A stretch of 64,000 nucleotides of DNA from Actinacidiphila rubida (GCF_900110255.1 NZ_FODD01000001.1:248001-312000), one strand, 5' to 3'; positions 8,346-15,959 are shown, counted from the first letter of the stretch. The notes: generated by a model from the letters alone, not told the origin. Numbers and translations: made by a program.

Positions 8346-9176
8346 ATGACAGCCAACGGGACGGACGCCGCCCCCGGCGGCAGCACACCGGCCGTCGTCG
8401 CCGCGCTCGACGGCGCGAGCGTGCGCCGCTACACCACCGGTCAGGTCATCCTCGACGACATCACCTGGACGGTCAGGTTCGGCGAGCACTGGGCGCTGCT
8501 CGGCGCCAACGGAGCCGGCAAGACGACGGTCCTGCGGCTGATCGGCGCGCTGATGCACCCGACCACCGGCACCGTCGAGGTGCTCGGCCACCGGCTGGGC
8601 CGCGTCGACATGCGTGAACTGCGCGCGCGGATCGGCCTGGTGTCCTCCGCGCAGAAGGTCCCGCAGGACGCCACCGCGCACACCGTCGTCCTGACCGGTC
8701 ACAGCGGCACCGTGCAGCCGCTGTGGCGCACGTACGACTCCGAAGTGCGCGACCGCGCCCACGCGCTGCTCGCCGAACTCGAGATCAAGGACCTCGCCGA
8801 CCGCGCCTACGGCGTCTGCTCCGGCGGGCAGCGCGCCCGCATCCTGGTGGCGCGGGCGCTGATGGCCGACCCGTCGCTGCTGCTGCTCGACGAGCCGTTC
8901 AACGCCCTCGATCTGCCCTCGCGTGAAGATCTGATCGACGCCATGCACGGGCTCGCGGTCACCCGTTCGGGTCTGGCGACGATCACCGTCACCCATCACC
9001 TGGAAGAGTTGTCGCCCGCCATCGGGCACGTGCTGCTGCTCAAGGAGGGCAGGGTGCTGACTTCGGGCGGTGCCGAGCAGGTGCTGACCGCGGACTGGAT
9101 GACCGCGTGCTTCGGACGGCCCATCGAGGTGAGCCGTCACGAGGGGCGCTGGCTGGCGCGCTCGGGGCGCCGCTGA
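8346..9176 (+). CDS. Orphan ABC transporter ATP-binding protein
   Basis: A 276-residue nucleotide-binding subunit with all ABC motifs in order: Walker A GANGAGKTT, Q-loop region, signature CSGGQRARI, Walker B LLLLDEP and H-loop VTHH. No permease or binding protein is adjacent, so it either pairs with subunits elsewhere or belongs to the stand-alone ModF/YlmA-like group of ATPases. The ATG at 8346 is preferred over 8319 because homologous sequence begins after it. TATACAGCTAT just upstream could be a -10 for a very short leader. It lies between two efflux-pump genes, but a functional link is only inferred. Confidence 0.86.
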   Translation: MTANGTDAAPGGSTPAVVAALDGASVRRYTTGQVILDDITWTVRFGEHWALLGANGAGKTTVLRLIGALMHPTTGTVEVLGHRLGRVDMRELRARIGLVSSAQKVPQDATAHTVVLTGHSGTVQPLWRTYDSEVRDRAHALLAELEIKDLADRAYGVCSGGQRARILVARALMADPSLLLLDEPFNALDLPSREDLIDAMHGLAVTRSGLATITVTHHLEELSPAIGHVLLLKEGRVLTSGGAEQVLTADWMTACFGRPIEVSRHEGRWLARSGRR

Positions 9177-9205
9177 GGCGGTCGGCGTGGCCAGGGCCCG
9201 TCCGG

Positions 9206-9691
9206 TCAGCGCAGCCAGGGGACGTCGGCGCCGTCGGGGCCGTGCAGGCCGTCCGCGATGATCCGGGAGATCTCGGCGAGCTGGGCGGTCTGATCATCGG
9301 TGAGACGGTCGAAGATCGCGGCGCGCACGGCGTCGACGTGACCGGGTGCGGTGCGCACCACCTCGTCGTATCCGGCGTCGGTCAGGACCACCACCTGCCC
9401 GCGCCGGTCGGACGGGCAGCTCTCGCGGCGCAGCCAGCCGTTGCCCTCCAGACGGCTGACCGCGTGGGACAGCCGCGACCGGGTGATCTTCGTCCGCTCG
9501 GCGAGCTCGGTCATCCGCATGCTGCGGCCGGGCGTCTCCGACAGCGTGCTGAGCAGTGCGTAGTACATGTGCGGCATGCCCGCGTCGCGCTGGAGCTGGC
9601 GGTCGAGGTGGTCCTCCAGAAGCGTGGTGGCCTGCAGGAACGCTCGCCATGCCGCCTGCTCGTCTTCTGTCAGCCATCGCATGCTGTTCAT
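9206..9691 (-). CDS. MarR-family transcriptional regulator
   Basis: A 161-residue winged-helix repressor. The recognition region reads RMTELAERTKITRSRLSHAVSRLEGNGWLRRESCPSDRRGQVVVLTDAG, with the DRRG wing typical of MarR. Its own upstream region carries a perfect palindrome TTGAAGCTTCAA (9706-9717), the probable autoregulatory operator. A related motif stands before the dioxygenase gene at 13984, which may be a target. It converges on the ABC ATPase gene and diverges from the tetR gene. The ligand is unknown; MarR members usually sense phenolic compounds or oxidants. Confidence 0.92.
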   Translation of the reverse strand: MNSMRWLTEDEQAAWRAFLQATTLLEDHLDRQLQRDAGMPHMYYALLSTLSETPGRSMRMTELAERTKITRSRLSHAVSRLEGNGWLRRESCPSDRRGQVVVLTDAGYDEVVRTAPGHVDAVRAAIFDRLTDDQTAQLAEISRIIADGLHGPDGADVPWLR

Positions 9692-9705
9692 GATAGAGCT
9701 ACTTC

Positions 9706-9717
9706 TTGAAGCTTCAA
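9706..9717. promoter_or_regulatory. MarR-type operator in front of the marR gene
   Basis: TTGAAGCTTCAA is a perfect 12-bp palindrome 14 bp upstream of the marR start codon, positioned to block its transcription. The same TTGAA-N2-TTCAA pattern occurs twice before the dioxygenase operon at 13997-14049, and a close variant precedes the GTP cyclohydrolase gene at 35881. Confidence 0.65.
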
Positions 9718-9768
9718 TAAACTGACGCCCCGGCGATCATGTGACGATCCGACGCAGATGTGGCGCAA

Positions 9769-9786
9769 ATGTGATGCGGCTCACAT
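9769..9786. promoter_or_regulatory. CRP/FNR-like binding site
   Basis: ATGTGA-TGCGGC-TCACAT is a perfect inverted repeat matching the classical CRP core TGTGA-N6-TCACA. The Streptomyces Crp motif keeps the GTG-N8-CAC spacing seen here but usually has a G that is absent. It lies between the divergent marR and tetR genes. Binding is inferred only from sequence. Confidence 0.5.
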
Positions 9787-9810
9787 GATGAGCGGGAAAT
9801 ATCCGGGGAC

Positions 9811-9851
9811 CGACTCCCCGTTTAGCCATACGAGTGCGAAACGGGGAGTCG
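9811..9851. repeat. 13-bp perfect inverted repeat with 15-nt loop
   Basis: CGACTCCCCGTTT (9811-9823) and AAACGGGGAGTCG (9839-9851) are exact reverse complements. A T-rich tract (TTGTCCGTTTCTGTTTC) follows, so on the plus strand this resembles an intrinsic terminator or attenuator. No plus-strand gene precedes it, because marR points the other way. It could lie in the tetR leader, or be a two-site operator. Confidence 0.6.
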
Positions 9852-9874
9852 TTGTCCGTTTCTGTTTCAACAGT

Positions 9875-9894
9875 CTGTATCACCCTGTATCACC
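9875..9894. repeat. Tandem 10-bp direct repeat
   Basis: CTGTATCACC occurs twice head-to-tail (9875-9884, 9885-9894), followed by CTG. It sits about 65 bp before the tetR start, where direct repeats often mark activator or repressor contacts. Confidence 0.45.
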
Positions 9895-9957
9895 CTGCGC
9901 GGCTCTCACACGGGGAGCCGCACCGGACGACCGACCAACCGAGGGGAGCGCGCCGTG

Positions 9958-10611
9958 ATGACCGACCTGGACGCCGTGGCCAAGCCGCGCACGGCGCGCC
10001 TGCGCGCCGACGCCTCCCGTAACCGCGACCGCATCGTCGCCGCGGCCACCGAGGCGCTCGTCGAGTTCGGGCCCGACGTCCCGCTCGACGAGGTCGCCCG
10101 CAGGGCCGGCGTCGGCAATGCCACCCTCTACCGCCACTTCAGCGACCGCGGCGAACTCGTCCGCCAGGTGGCGCTCTCGGTGATGGCTCGCACCGCGAAA
10201 CGCGCGGAGGACGCCCTCACCGAGGAACCCGACGCCTTCGCCGCCCTCTACCGCTTCGTGTTCGAGGCGGCCGAGGAGCGAATAGGCGCCCTGTGCCCCA
10301 TGCTCTCGGAGGCCTTCGACCGCGAGGACCCCGACGTGGCCGGACAGGCGGAGCGTATGGAACGCGCGATCAACGCGATCCTGGACCGCGCCCAGCGCAA
10401 CGGGCTGCTGCGTCCCGACATCGCCGTCGGCGACCTGATGGTCGCCATCACCCAGCTGACCCGGCCGCTGCCGGGCACCGGGTGCGCGGGTTTCGACCGC
10501 TTCGTCCACCGGCACCTGCAGCTCTTCCTTGACGGGCTCCGCGCGCCTGCGCGATCGGTGCTCGTGGGGACCGCCGCGACTCTGGAGGATCTGAAAGCCG
10601 GCAGAAACTAG
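9958..10611 (+). CDS. TetR-family repressor, likely controlling the downstream efflux pump
   Basis: A 217-residue TetR regulator. The HTH (about residues 20-65) reads LVEFGPDVPLDEVARRAGVGNATLYRHFSDRGELV. The C-terminal ligand domain is typical of TetR/SbtR-like regulators of multidrug pumps. The SD GAGGGGAG lies 8-9 bp before ATG 9958; a GTG at 9955 is also possible. The next gene, 255 bp downstream on the same strand, is a DHA2 exporter, and a 22-bp operator lies between them (10639-10660). Together these suggest a drug-inducible repressor-pump unit. Confidence 0.92.
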   Translation: MTDLDAVAKPRTARLRADASRNRDRIVAAATEALVEFGPDVPLDEVARRAGVGNATLYRHFSDRGELVRQVALSVMARTAKRAEDALTEEPDAFAALYRFVFEAAEERIGALCPMLSEAFDREDPDVAGQAERMERAINAILDRAQRNGLLRPDIAVGDLMVAITQLTRPLPGTGCAGFDRFVHRHLQLFLDGLRAPARSVLVGTAATLEDLKAGRN

Positions 10612-10638
10612 TTCGCACGCCATCCCCGTCGGGCTGTA

Positions 10639-10660
10639 GCGTTGACGACTTCGTCAACGC
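10639..10660. promoter_or_regulatory. 22-bp TetR-type operator before the second DHA2 pump
   Basis: GCGTTGACGA-CT-TCGTCAACGC is a perfect inverted repeat with 10-bp arms and a 2-bp centre, the usual size and shape of TetR operators. It lies just after the tetR stop and about 207 bp before the pump start. TTGACG inside the left arm could itself be a -35, so bound repressor would cover the promoter. Confidence 0.7.
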
Positions 10661-10866
10661 CGAGCCGTCGGCGTCACCGGATCGGGTCTCCGCACAAGGA
10701 CCGGTCCGCAGGCCGATCCCGACCCGAGAAGCCACCGACGTCAGAGAAGACCGCTCGTCCTCCCGGACGCCGGCAACGGATCCAGGTTCCGGATCCACGG
10801 CCGGACGAACTCGCTGACACACGTCCCCACGTCCTGTCACTCCGCATCCCTTTAGTGAGACCAGTC

Positions 10867-12375
10867 ATGCCTGAAACGCTCAAGCCCGATCCCAAGCGGT
10901 GGACCGCGCTGATATTCATCGCGATCGCCCAGCTGATGGTGGTCCTCGACGCGACCGTGGTGAACATCGCACTGCCGTCCGCCCAGGCCGACCTCGGCAT
11001 CTCTGACGCGAACCGCCAGTGGGTCGTCACGGCCTACACCCTGGCCTTCGGTGGCCTGCTGCTCTTCGGCGGCCGCGTGGCGGACCTGTGGGGACGCAAG
11101 AACACCTTCATCGTCGGCCTGTTCGGCTTCGCCGCGGCCTCCGCCATCGGCGGCGCGGCGGTGAACACGTCCATGCTGCTCGGTGCCCGCGCCCTGCAGG
11201 GTGTCTTCGGCGCACTGCTGGCGCCGGCCGCCCTGTCGCTGCTCGCGGTGATGTTCACCGACGCCAAGGAGCGCGCCAAGGCCTTCGGTATCTACGGCGC
11301 CATCGCCGGTGCCGGTGCCGCCGTCGGCCTGATCCTCGGCGGTGTCCTCACCGAATACCTGAACTGGCGCTGGGCTCTCTTCGTCAACATCGCCTTCGCC
11401 GTCGTCGCCATCATCGGTGCGGGCCTGTACATCCGTGAGCCGGCCCAGGGCCGCAACCGCAACCGCCTGGACGTCCCCGGCGTGATCCTCGCCAGCGCCG
11501 GCCTGGTCTCGCTGGTCTACGGCTTCACCCGTGCGGCGTCCGACGGCTGGGGCGCCGGCCTGACGATCGGCCTGTTCGTCGCCGCCGCCGTCCTGCTCCT
11601 CGCCTTCGTCGTGGTCGAGAGCCGGGTCAAGGCCCCGCTGCTGCCGCTGCGTGTGGTGACCGAGCGCAACCGCGGCGGCGTCTACCTGTCGCTGGGCCTG
11701 GCCGTCATCGGTATGTTCGGCCTGTTCCTCTTCCTGACGTACTACCTGCAGATCGTCATGGGCTACAAGGCGCTGACCTCCGGGTTCGCGTTCCTGCCGA
11801 TGGTCGCGGGCATGATCGTGGGCTCCACCCAGATCGGTGCCCGGCTGATGCTGCGTGTCCGTCCGCGCTACCTGATGGCGCCGGGCTTCCTGGTCGCCGC
11901 GATCGGCATGGCCATCCTGGCCCAGATCAAGGTGGACTCCAGCTACGCCGCCGTCCTGCTGCCCGGCCTGGTCCTGATGGGCCTCGGCATGGGTACGGCG
12001 TTCATGCCGGCCATGAGCATGGCGACGCACGGAGTGCGCCCGGAGGACGCGGGTGTCGCGTCCGCCATGGTCAACACCTCGCAGCAGGTCGGCGGTTCCA
12101 TCGGTACCGCGCTGCTCAACACCCTGGCCGCCAGCGCCACCACCTCGTGGATCGGCAGCCACCTGACCAGCCCGGCCGACCTCAAGAAGCAGCTGTTCAT
12201 CAACGAGGCCGCCGTGCACGGCTACTCCGTCGCCATCTACTGGGCGACGGGCATCCTGCTCCTGTCGGCCGTGCTGGCCTTCGTCCTCGTCAACGCCGGG
12301 GTGCAGAACAACCCCGAGCGCACCGAGGGCGACGACTCCGTCGAGGACGTCGCGGTGCCCGTCATCGCGCACTGA
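10867..12375 (+). CDS. MFS drug exporter, DHA2 (14-TM) family, second paralogue
   Basis: A 502-residue exporter with the same landmarks as the first pump: LMVVLDATVVNIALPSAQ in TM1, GGRVADLWGRKNTF (motif A) and IYGAIAGAGAAVGLILGG (motif C). The open frame begins at 10642, but its first 75 codons run through the operator and have no family similarity, so ATG 10867 is the start. The conserved N-terminus begins MPETLKPDPKRWTALIF. Control by the upstream TetR is likely. The pair with 6681-8210 looks like a tandem duplication later separated by the ABC, marR and tetR genes. Confidence 0.93.
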   Translation: MPETLKPDPKRWTALIFIAIAQLMVVLDATVVNIALPSAQADLGISDANRQWVVTAYTLAFGGLLLFGGRVADLWGRKNTFIVGLFGFAAASAIGGAAVNTSMLLGARALQGVFGALLAPAALSLLAVMFTDAKERAKAFGIYGAIAGAGAAVGLILGGVLTEYLNWRWALFVNIAFAVVAIIGAGLYIREPAQGRNRNRLDVPGVILASAGLVSLVYGFTRAASDGWGAGLTIGLFVAAAVLLLAFVVVESRVKAPLLPLRVVTERNRGGVYLSLGLAVIGMFGLFLFLTYYLQIVMGYKALTSGFAFLPMVAGMIVGSTQIGARLMLRVRPRYLMAPGFLVAAIGMAILAQIKVDSSYAAVLLPGLVLMGLGMGTAFMPAMSMATHGVRPEDAGVASAMVNTSQQVGGSIGTALLNTLAASATTSWIGSHLTSPADLKKQLFINEAAVHGYSVAIYWATGILLLSAVLAFVLVNAGVQNNPERTEGDDSVEDVAVPVIAH

Positions 12376-12438
12376 CACGCACGAGTGACAGGACAGGACA
12401 GGTCCTGACGCGGTGGCGCCGCGAGAGCCCGCCACCGC

Positions 12439-12467
12439 GTGAGCACGTGAGCACGTGAGCGTGTGAG
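12439..12467. repeat. Short tandem GTGAGCAC repeats
   Basis: GTGAGCAC, GTGAGCAC, GTGAGCGT and GTGAGA follow each other directly, about 60 bp after the pump stop and immediately before the terminator stem. No function is evident; slippage is the simplest explanation. Confidence 0.5.
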
Positions 12468-12519
12468 AACGGCAGGTCCCCGCCGCTCCGGTCATCCGGA
12501 GGGACGGGGACCTGCCGTT
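12468..12519. terminator. Bidirectional terminator between pump and lipoprotein genes
   Basis: AACGGCAGGTCCCCG (12468-12482) pairs with CGGGGACCTGCCGTT (12505-12519). An inner CTCCGG/CCGGAG stem lies inside the loop. It separates the convergent pump and lipoprotein genes. Confidence 0.8.
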
Positions 12520-12570
12520 TCGTCGTACCTGGCGCGCCGGACTGCCGGCGTCCTGTCCCTCGGGGCGGCC

Positions 12571-13182
12571 CTACAGGCCCTGCGGCCAGTTGTAGGACGC
12601 GGGGACCTGCACCTTGGTGGCGGGCGAGCCGTAGACGACCGCGATCTCGGCGTGTGCCGCGAGCTTCAGCGCGGCCGGATCACCGGTCTGCTCCTTGCCG
12701 TTGACGAAGACGTGCAGCTCCTTGCCGCCGCCCGTCTTCAGCGGGCCGAGGGCGTCCTTGGAGATCGGCACGCTCCACTCGGTCATGAACTCGCCGAGGG
12801 TGAAGTCGGTCTTCACCGGCGACTCGATGTGCACCACGCCGGACGTGTCGTGCGTGTGCAGCGGGCTGATCTGCTGCTTGTTCAGGTCGATGCCGATGTC
12901 GGCGGGGACGGTGACCTGCTTGCCGTCCACGAAGACGTCCAGGTGGCTGTGGATGTGCAGCACCTGCCCCTCCTGCCCGAGCATGGGCAGCCCCGCCGCC
13001 TTCGCCTGCGCCGTGGCGTCGGCGGGCGCGGGCCACGCGACCGAGGACGCGGCGGGCTTGCTGTCTGCCGCGGCGGACGCCGTGTCGGTGGCACTCGCCT
13101 TCTTGGCGTCCGAGCCGCACGCGGCCAGGGTCACGGCTCCGGCCAGGACGGCCACGCCGATCGCGATGCGTCGCTTCTGCAT
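12571..13182 (-). CDS. His-rich putative lipoprotein, unknown function
   Basis: A 203-residue exported protein. The signal peptide ends in a lipobox LAAC, with C22 the lipidation site, followed by an Ala/Ser/Lys-rich tether. The mature domain has a dense histidine pattern: LHIHSHLDVFVDG near residue 80 and LHTHDTSGVVHIES about 30 residues later. This suggests a surface-exposed metal site, though I know no proven function. The SD AGGAAG precedes ATG 13182, only 19 bp after the dioxygenase stop, so the two are one operon with the dioxygenase first. An open frame continues upstream past 13182, but that extension lies within the dioxygenase gene and lacks the lipoprotein signal. Confidence 0.85.
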   Translation of the reverse strand: MQKRRIAIGVAVLAGAVTLAACGSDAKKASATDTASAAADSKPAASSVAWPAPADATAQAKAAGLPMLGQEGQVLHIHSHLDVFVDGKQVTVPADIGIDLNKQQISPLHTHDTSGVVHIESPVKTDFTLGEFMTEWSVPISKDALGPLKTGGGKELHVFVNGKEQTGDPAALKLAAHAEIAVVYGSPATKVQVPASYNWPQGL

Positions 13183-13201
13183 GAGGTGGGTGTCTTCCTG
13201 T

Positions 13202-13984
13202 TCAGCCGAGCTGGATCGAGCGCTTGGCGAGGCCCATCCAGAAACCGTCGATGATGCTGCGCTGGCTGCCGAGATCCGCCTCGGCAGCGCCGAGCGTAAC
13301 GAACAGCGGGGCGAAGTGCTCGGTCCGCGGATGCGCCAGCCGGCCCGCGGGCGAGGTGTGCTCGAAGTCCAGCAGCGCGTCGACGTCCTGCGCGTCCAGC
13401 GCCCGGTGACCCCAGTCGTCGAACTCCGCGGACCAACTCGGGACACCCCCGGCATGCCGCAGCGCGGCCAGGTTGTGGGTGAAGAATCCGCTGCCGACGA
13501 TGAGCACGCCCTCGTCGCGCAGCGGCGCCAGCCGCCGGCCGATGCGGAACAACTCCTCGGGCTCCAGCGTGGGCATGGACACCTGCAGCACGGGGATGTC
13601 GGCGTCCGGGTACATCTCCACCAGCGGCACATACGCGCCGTGGTCCAGGCCGCGGTCGGGCACGTCCTGTACGGCGTGGCCCGCGCCGCCCAGCAGCTTG
13701 CGCACGGATCGCGCGAGCTCGGGGGCGCCGGGCGCGGCGTACGTCACCTGGTAGTAGTGCTCGGGAAAGCCCCAGAAGTCGTAGACCAGCGGGACCGTGG
13801 TTGTCGCGCCTATGGCGAGCGGGGCCTCCTCCCAGTGCGCCGAGACCATCAGCACGGCCTTGGGGCGCGGCAGCCCCGCCGCCCAGGCGGCCAGCTCCCC
13901 GGGCCACACGGGGTCGTCGGCGAGCGGCGGGGCGCCGTGCGAGAGATAGAGCGCCGGCATCCGCTCCGGAGTCGCTGTGGTCAT
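13202..13984 (-). CDS. LigB-type (DODA/YgiD-like) extradiol ring-opening dioxygenase
   Basis: A 260-residue class III extradiol dioxygenase of the 4,5-DOPA dioxygenase-like family. The expected histidines are present: YLSHGAPPL near the N-terminus, SAHWEE, GLDHGAYVPL and FFTHNLAAL. In homologues these bind Zn or Fe and cleave catechol rings. The natural substrate in bacteria is usually unknown. It is the first gene of an operon with a His-rich lipoprotein and lies directly behind two TTGAA-N2-TTCAA motifs like the one before the marR gene at 9691. Induction by catechols or quinones via MarR is a reasonable inference. Confidence 0.9.
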   Translation of the reverse strand: MTTATPERMPALYLSHGAPPLADDPVWPGELAAWAAGLPRPKAVLMVSAHWEEAPLAIGATTTVPLVYDFWGFPEHYYQVTYAAPGAPELARSVRKLLGGAGHAVQDVPDRGLDHGAYVPLVEMYPDADIPVLQVSMPTLEPEELFRIGRRLAPLRDEGVLIVGSGFFTHNLAALRHAGGVPSWSAEFDDWGHRALDAQDVDALLDFEHTSPAGRLAHPRTEHFAPLFVTLGAAEADLGSQRSIIDGFWMGLAKRSIQLG

Positions 13985-13996
13985 CGCAGGGGCCTC

Positions 13997-14049
13997 CTTG
14001 AAGTTTCAAGCGTAGTGTTGACGATAGACCGCTTTGCTTGAAAGTTCAA
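13997..14049. promoter_or_regulatory. Two MarR-type operators before the dioxygenase operon
   Basis: CTTGAAGTTTCAAG (13997-14010) and TTGAAAGTTCAA (14038-14049) have the same arms and 2-bp centres, with their centres about 40 bp apart, roughly four helical turns. The nearer one is 13 bp from the dioxygenase start codon. The spacing fits cooperative repressor binding across the promoter. Confidence 0.65.
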
Positions 14050-14130
14050 AGAGTGTCTCAGAGCAGAGCAGTGCGGCGCTGGGGGCTGGGGACTGGGACT
14101 GGGCTGCGGTGCGTGGTGTGTGCTGTGCGC

Positions 14131-14652
14131 TCAGGGCAGGCGCTTCTCGAACCACGCCACGTCGTGATAGGCGCCGAACTTCCGCCCCACCTCGCCGTAG
14201 ACGGCGATCTGCTCGAACCCGAGCCTGCGGTGGAGACGCACCGACGCCTCGTTCGGAAGAGTGACTCCCGCGTACGCGCGGTGCACGTCCTCACTCTCCA
14301 GAGCTTCGAAAAGCTGCTGGTAAAGCAGTGTGCCGATGCCGCGGCCGCCCGCGCCGGGCGCCAGGTAGACGGTCGTCTCCACGGAAGTGGCGTATGCGGC
14401 CTTCGGGCGGAAGGGGCTGCTGGTCGCGTATCCCAGGATCGTCCCCGGTGGACCCGGCTCCCGAGCAACCAGAAGGCGGTGCGGGCCGTCTTCCGGGTGG
14501 GAGAGCAGCCACGGCCGGCGCTCGTCGGGCGTGAGGGGAGTGACATCGAATGTGATGGCCGTCTCACGGATGTAGTGGTTGTAGAGCTCCGTCAGAGCGG
14601 CGAGGTCATCATCCCTGCCCGGGCTGACCTGCACTTCTCTACGATCTGACAC
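14131..14652 (-). CDS. PAT/Bar-like GNAT acetyltransferase
   Basis: A 173-residue N-acetyltransferase of the phosphinothricin/methionine-sulfoximine group. Diagnostic stretches are LTELYNHYIRETAITFD, VETTVYLAPGAGGRGIGTLLY (acetyl-CoA loop GGRGIG) and LPNEASVRLHRRLGFEQ. Members N-acetylate phosphinothricin, methionine sulfoximine or related amino acids. The start is taken as GTG 14652 with SD AGAGGG about 8 bp upstream; the open frame reaches 15156 but that extension runs across the hrdD promoter and coding region. It is divergent from hrdD. Confidence 0.88.
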   Translation of the reverse strand: MSDRREVQVSPGRDDDLAALTELYNHYIRETAITFDVTPLTPDERRPWLLSHPEDGPHRLLVAREPGPPGTILGYATSSPFRPKAAYATSVETTVYLAPGAGGRGIGTLLYQQLFEALESEDVHRAYAGVTLPNEASVRLHRRLGFEQIAVYGEVGRKFGAYHDVAWFEKRLP

Positions 14653-14716
14653 CAATTGCCCTCTCTGTGTGGTGGCACAGGGTACTGCATGATCATAAAA
14701 AACAGGTGACGACTTG

Positions 14717-14742
14717 GGAATTGTGTCCGGTTTCCAGTCGTT
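14717..14742 (+). promoter_or_regulatory. SigR-type promoter of hrdD
   Basis: GGAAT (14717-14721, preceded by G) and GTT (14740-14742) are separated by exactly 18 bp, the known consensus of the thiol-stress ECF sigma factor SigR (GGGAAT-N18-GTT). The predicted transcription start is near 14748, leaving a leader of about 100 nt. In S. coelicolor hrdD is a known SigR target, which supports the call. Confidence 0.75.
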
Positions 14743-14851
14743 ATCTCGATCGGATGGGGCAGCCGGAAGGCAAGAGCCACAACACGGCGGAAGGCCGACC
14801 AGCCACCCCGACACCACCCAGACCGCACGCACCTTTCGTAAGGGAGCTCGC

Positions 14852-15847
14852 ATGGCAACCCGTGCCGTCGCCCGTCGTAACGCAGGCGGGACCAGTAGCG
14901 TTCGCGCCGCAGGCGGGGAAGTCGCGGACCGCGACCTCGTCGGCATGTACCTGGACGAGATCGCGCGTACACCGCTGCTCGACGCCGCCAGGGAGGTCGA
15001 GCTGTCCCGCGACATCGAAGCGGGCGTGTACGCCGAGCGGATCCTCACCGCGGACACCGACCTTCCCGCCAACGCGGGCACCGACGCCAACCGCGAGGAG
15101 CTGGAAGCCCTCGTCGCGGCAGGCGAGCGCGCCAAGGACGTCTTCATCCGTTCCAACCTGCGCCTCGTCGTCGCCGTAGCCCGGCGCTACCCGCGCAGCG
15201 GACTGCCGCTCCTGGACCTGATCCAGGAGGGCAACGCCGGCCTCGTCCGCGCCGTCGAAAAGTTCGACTATGCGAAGGGCTTCAAGTTCTCCACGTACGC
15301 GACGTGGTGGATCCGGCAGGCCATCACGCGGTCCATCGCCGACCAGTCGCGCACGATCCGGCTGCCCGTGCACCTCGTGGAGGAACTCGGCCGCATCCGG
15401 CGCGTGCAGCGCGAGTTCAACCGGGAGAACGGCCGCGACGCCGAGCCCGCGGAGATCGCCGCCGAGCTCAGCTCCACCCCGGAGCGCGTCGCCGACGTCC
15501 TGGACTGGGCCCGCGACCCGGTGTCCCTGAACATGTCCGTCGACGCCGAGGGCGAGACCGAGTTCGGCGACCTCGTCGAGGACGGCGCGGCCCCCTCCCC
15601 GGAGGACTCCGTGCTCGTCATGCTGCGACGCGAGGAACTCGACGGGCTCATCGACCGCCTCGACGACCGCACCGCGTCCATCATCCGCGCCCGCTACGGG
15701 ATCGTGGACGGCCGCGAGCGGACGCTCACCGAGGTCGGCAAGGAACATGGCCTCACCCGCGAACGGATCCGTCAGATCGAGAAGCACGCCCTCGCCGACC
15801 TCAAGCGCATGGCGCGCGCCACCGGCCTGGACTACGAAGCCGCCTGA
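14852..15847 (+). CDS. hrdD: HrdD-like group 2 RNA polymerase sigma factor
   Basis: A 331-residue sigma-70-family protein lacking the long N-terminal region 1.1 of the principal factor. Region 1.2 ([17 protein letters not shown]) is followed by regions 2.1-2.4 ([54 protein letters not shown]), region 3, and the 4.2 HTH ([23 protein letters not shown]). The N-terminus MATRAVARR and the length match HrdD of Streptomyces rather than HrdB. The start ATG 14852 has the SD AGGGAG. A SigR-type promoter lies 110 bp upstream, linking it to thiol stress. HrdD recognises promoters similar to HrdB's; deletion mutants in S. coelicolor show little phenotype. Confidence 0.87.
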   Translation: MATRAVARRNAGGTSSVRAAGGEVADRDLVGMYLDEIARTPLLDAAREVELSRDIEAGVYAERILTADTDLPANAGTDANREELEALVAAGERAKDVFIRSNLRLVVAVARRYPRSGLPLLDLIQEGNAGLVRAVEKFDYAKGFKFSTYATWWIRQAITRSIADQSRTIRLPVHLVEELGRIRRVQREFNRENGRDAEPAEIAAELSSTPERVADVLDWARDPVSLNMSVDAEGETEFGDLVEDGAAPSPEDSVLVMLRREELDGLIDRLDDRTASIIRARYGIVDGRERTLTEVGKEHGLTRERIRQIEKHALADLKRMARATGLDYEAA

Positions 15848-15878
15848 CCCGCGGCCGACCAGGCCCCCATAGACCCGG

Positions 15879-15908
15879 ACCCCGGTGCATCCCCCCCCGC
15901 GCCGGGGT
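15879..15908. terminator. Possible weak terminator after hrdD
   Basis: ACCCCGG (15879-15885) can pair with CCGGGGT (15902-15908) over a C-rich 16-nt loop, 32 bp after the stop. The stem is short, so read-through into the VIT gene is possible. Confidence 0.4.
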
Positions 15909-15959
15909 TCGGCCTGTCCGGACGACACCACCGAGGCCGCAGGTGAGACGCTGCTTCCC

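Noticed and set aside
7113..9140. 675-codon minus-strand open frame across the pump and ABC genes
   Set aside because: It spans two real plus-strand genes with full family motifs and shows no family signature itself.
10642..10866. N-terminal extension of the second DHA2 pump
   Set aside because: It would translate the TetR operator and promoter region and has no similarity to the paralogue, whose homology begins after ATG 10867.
14653..15156. Long N-terminal extension of the PAT-like acetyltransferase
   Set aside because: It would run antisense through hrdD and its promoter; GTG 14652 has an SD and gives the normal family length.
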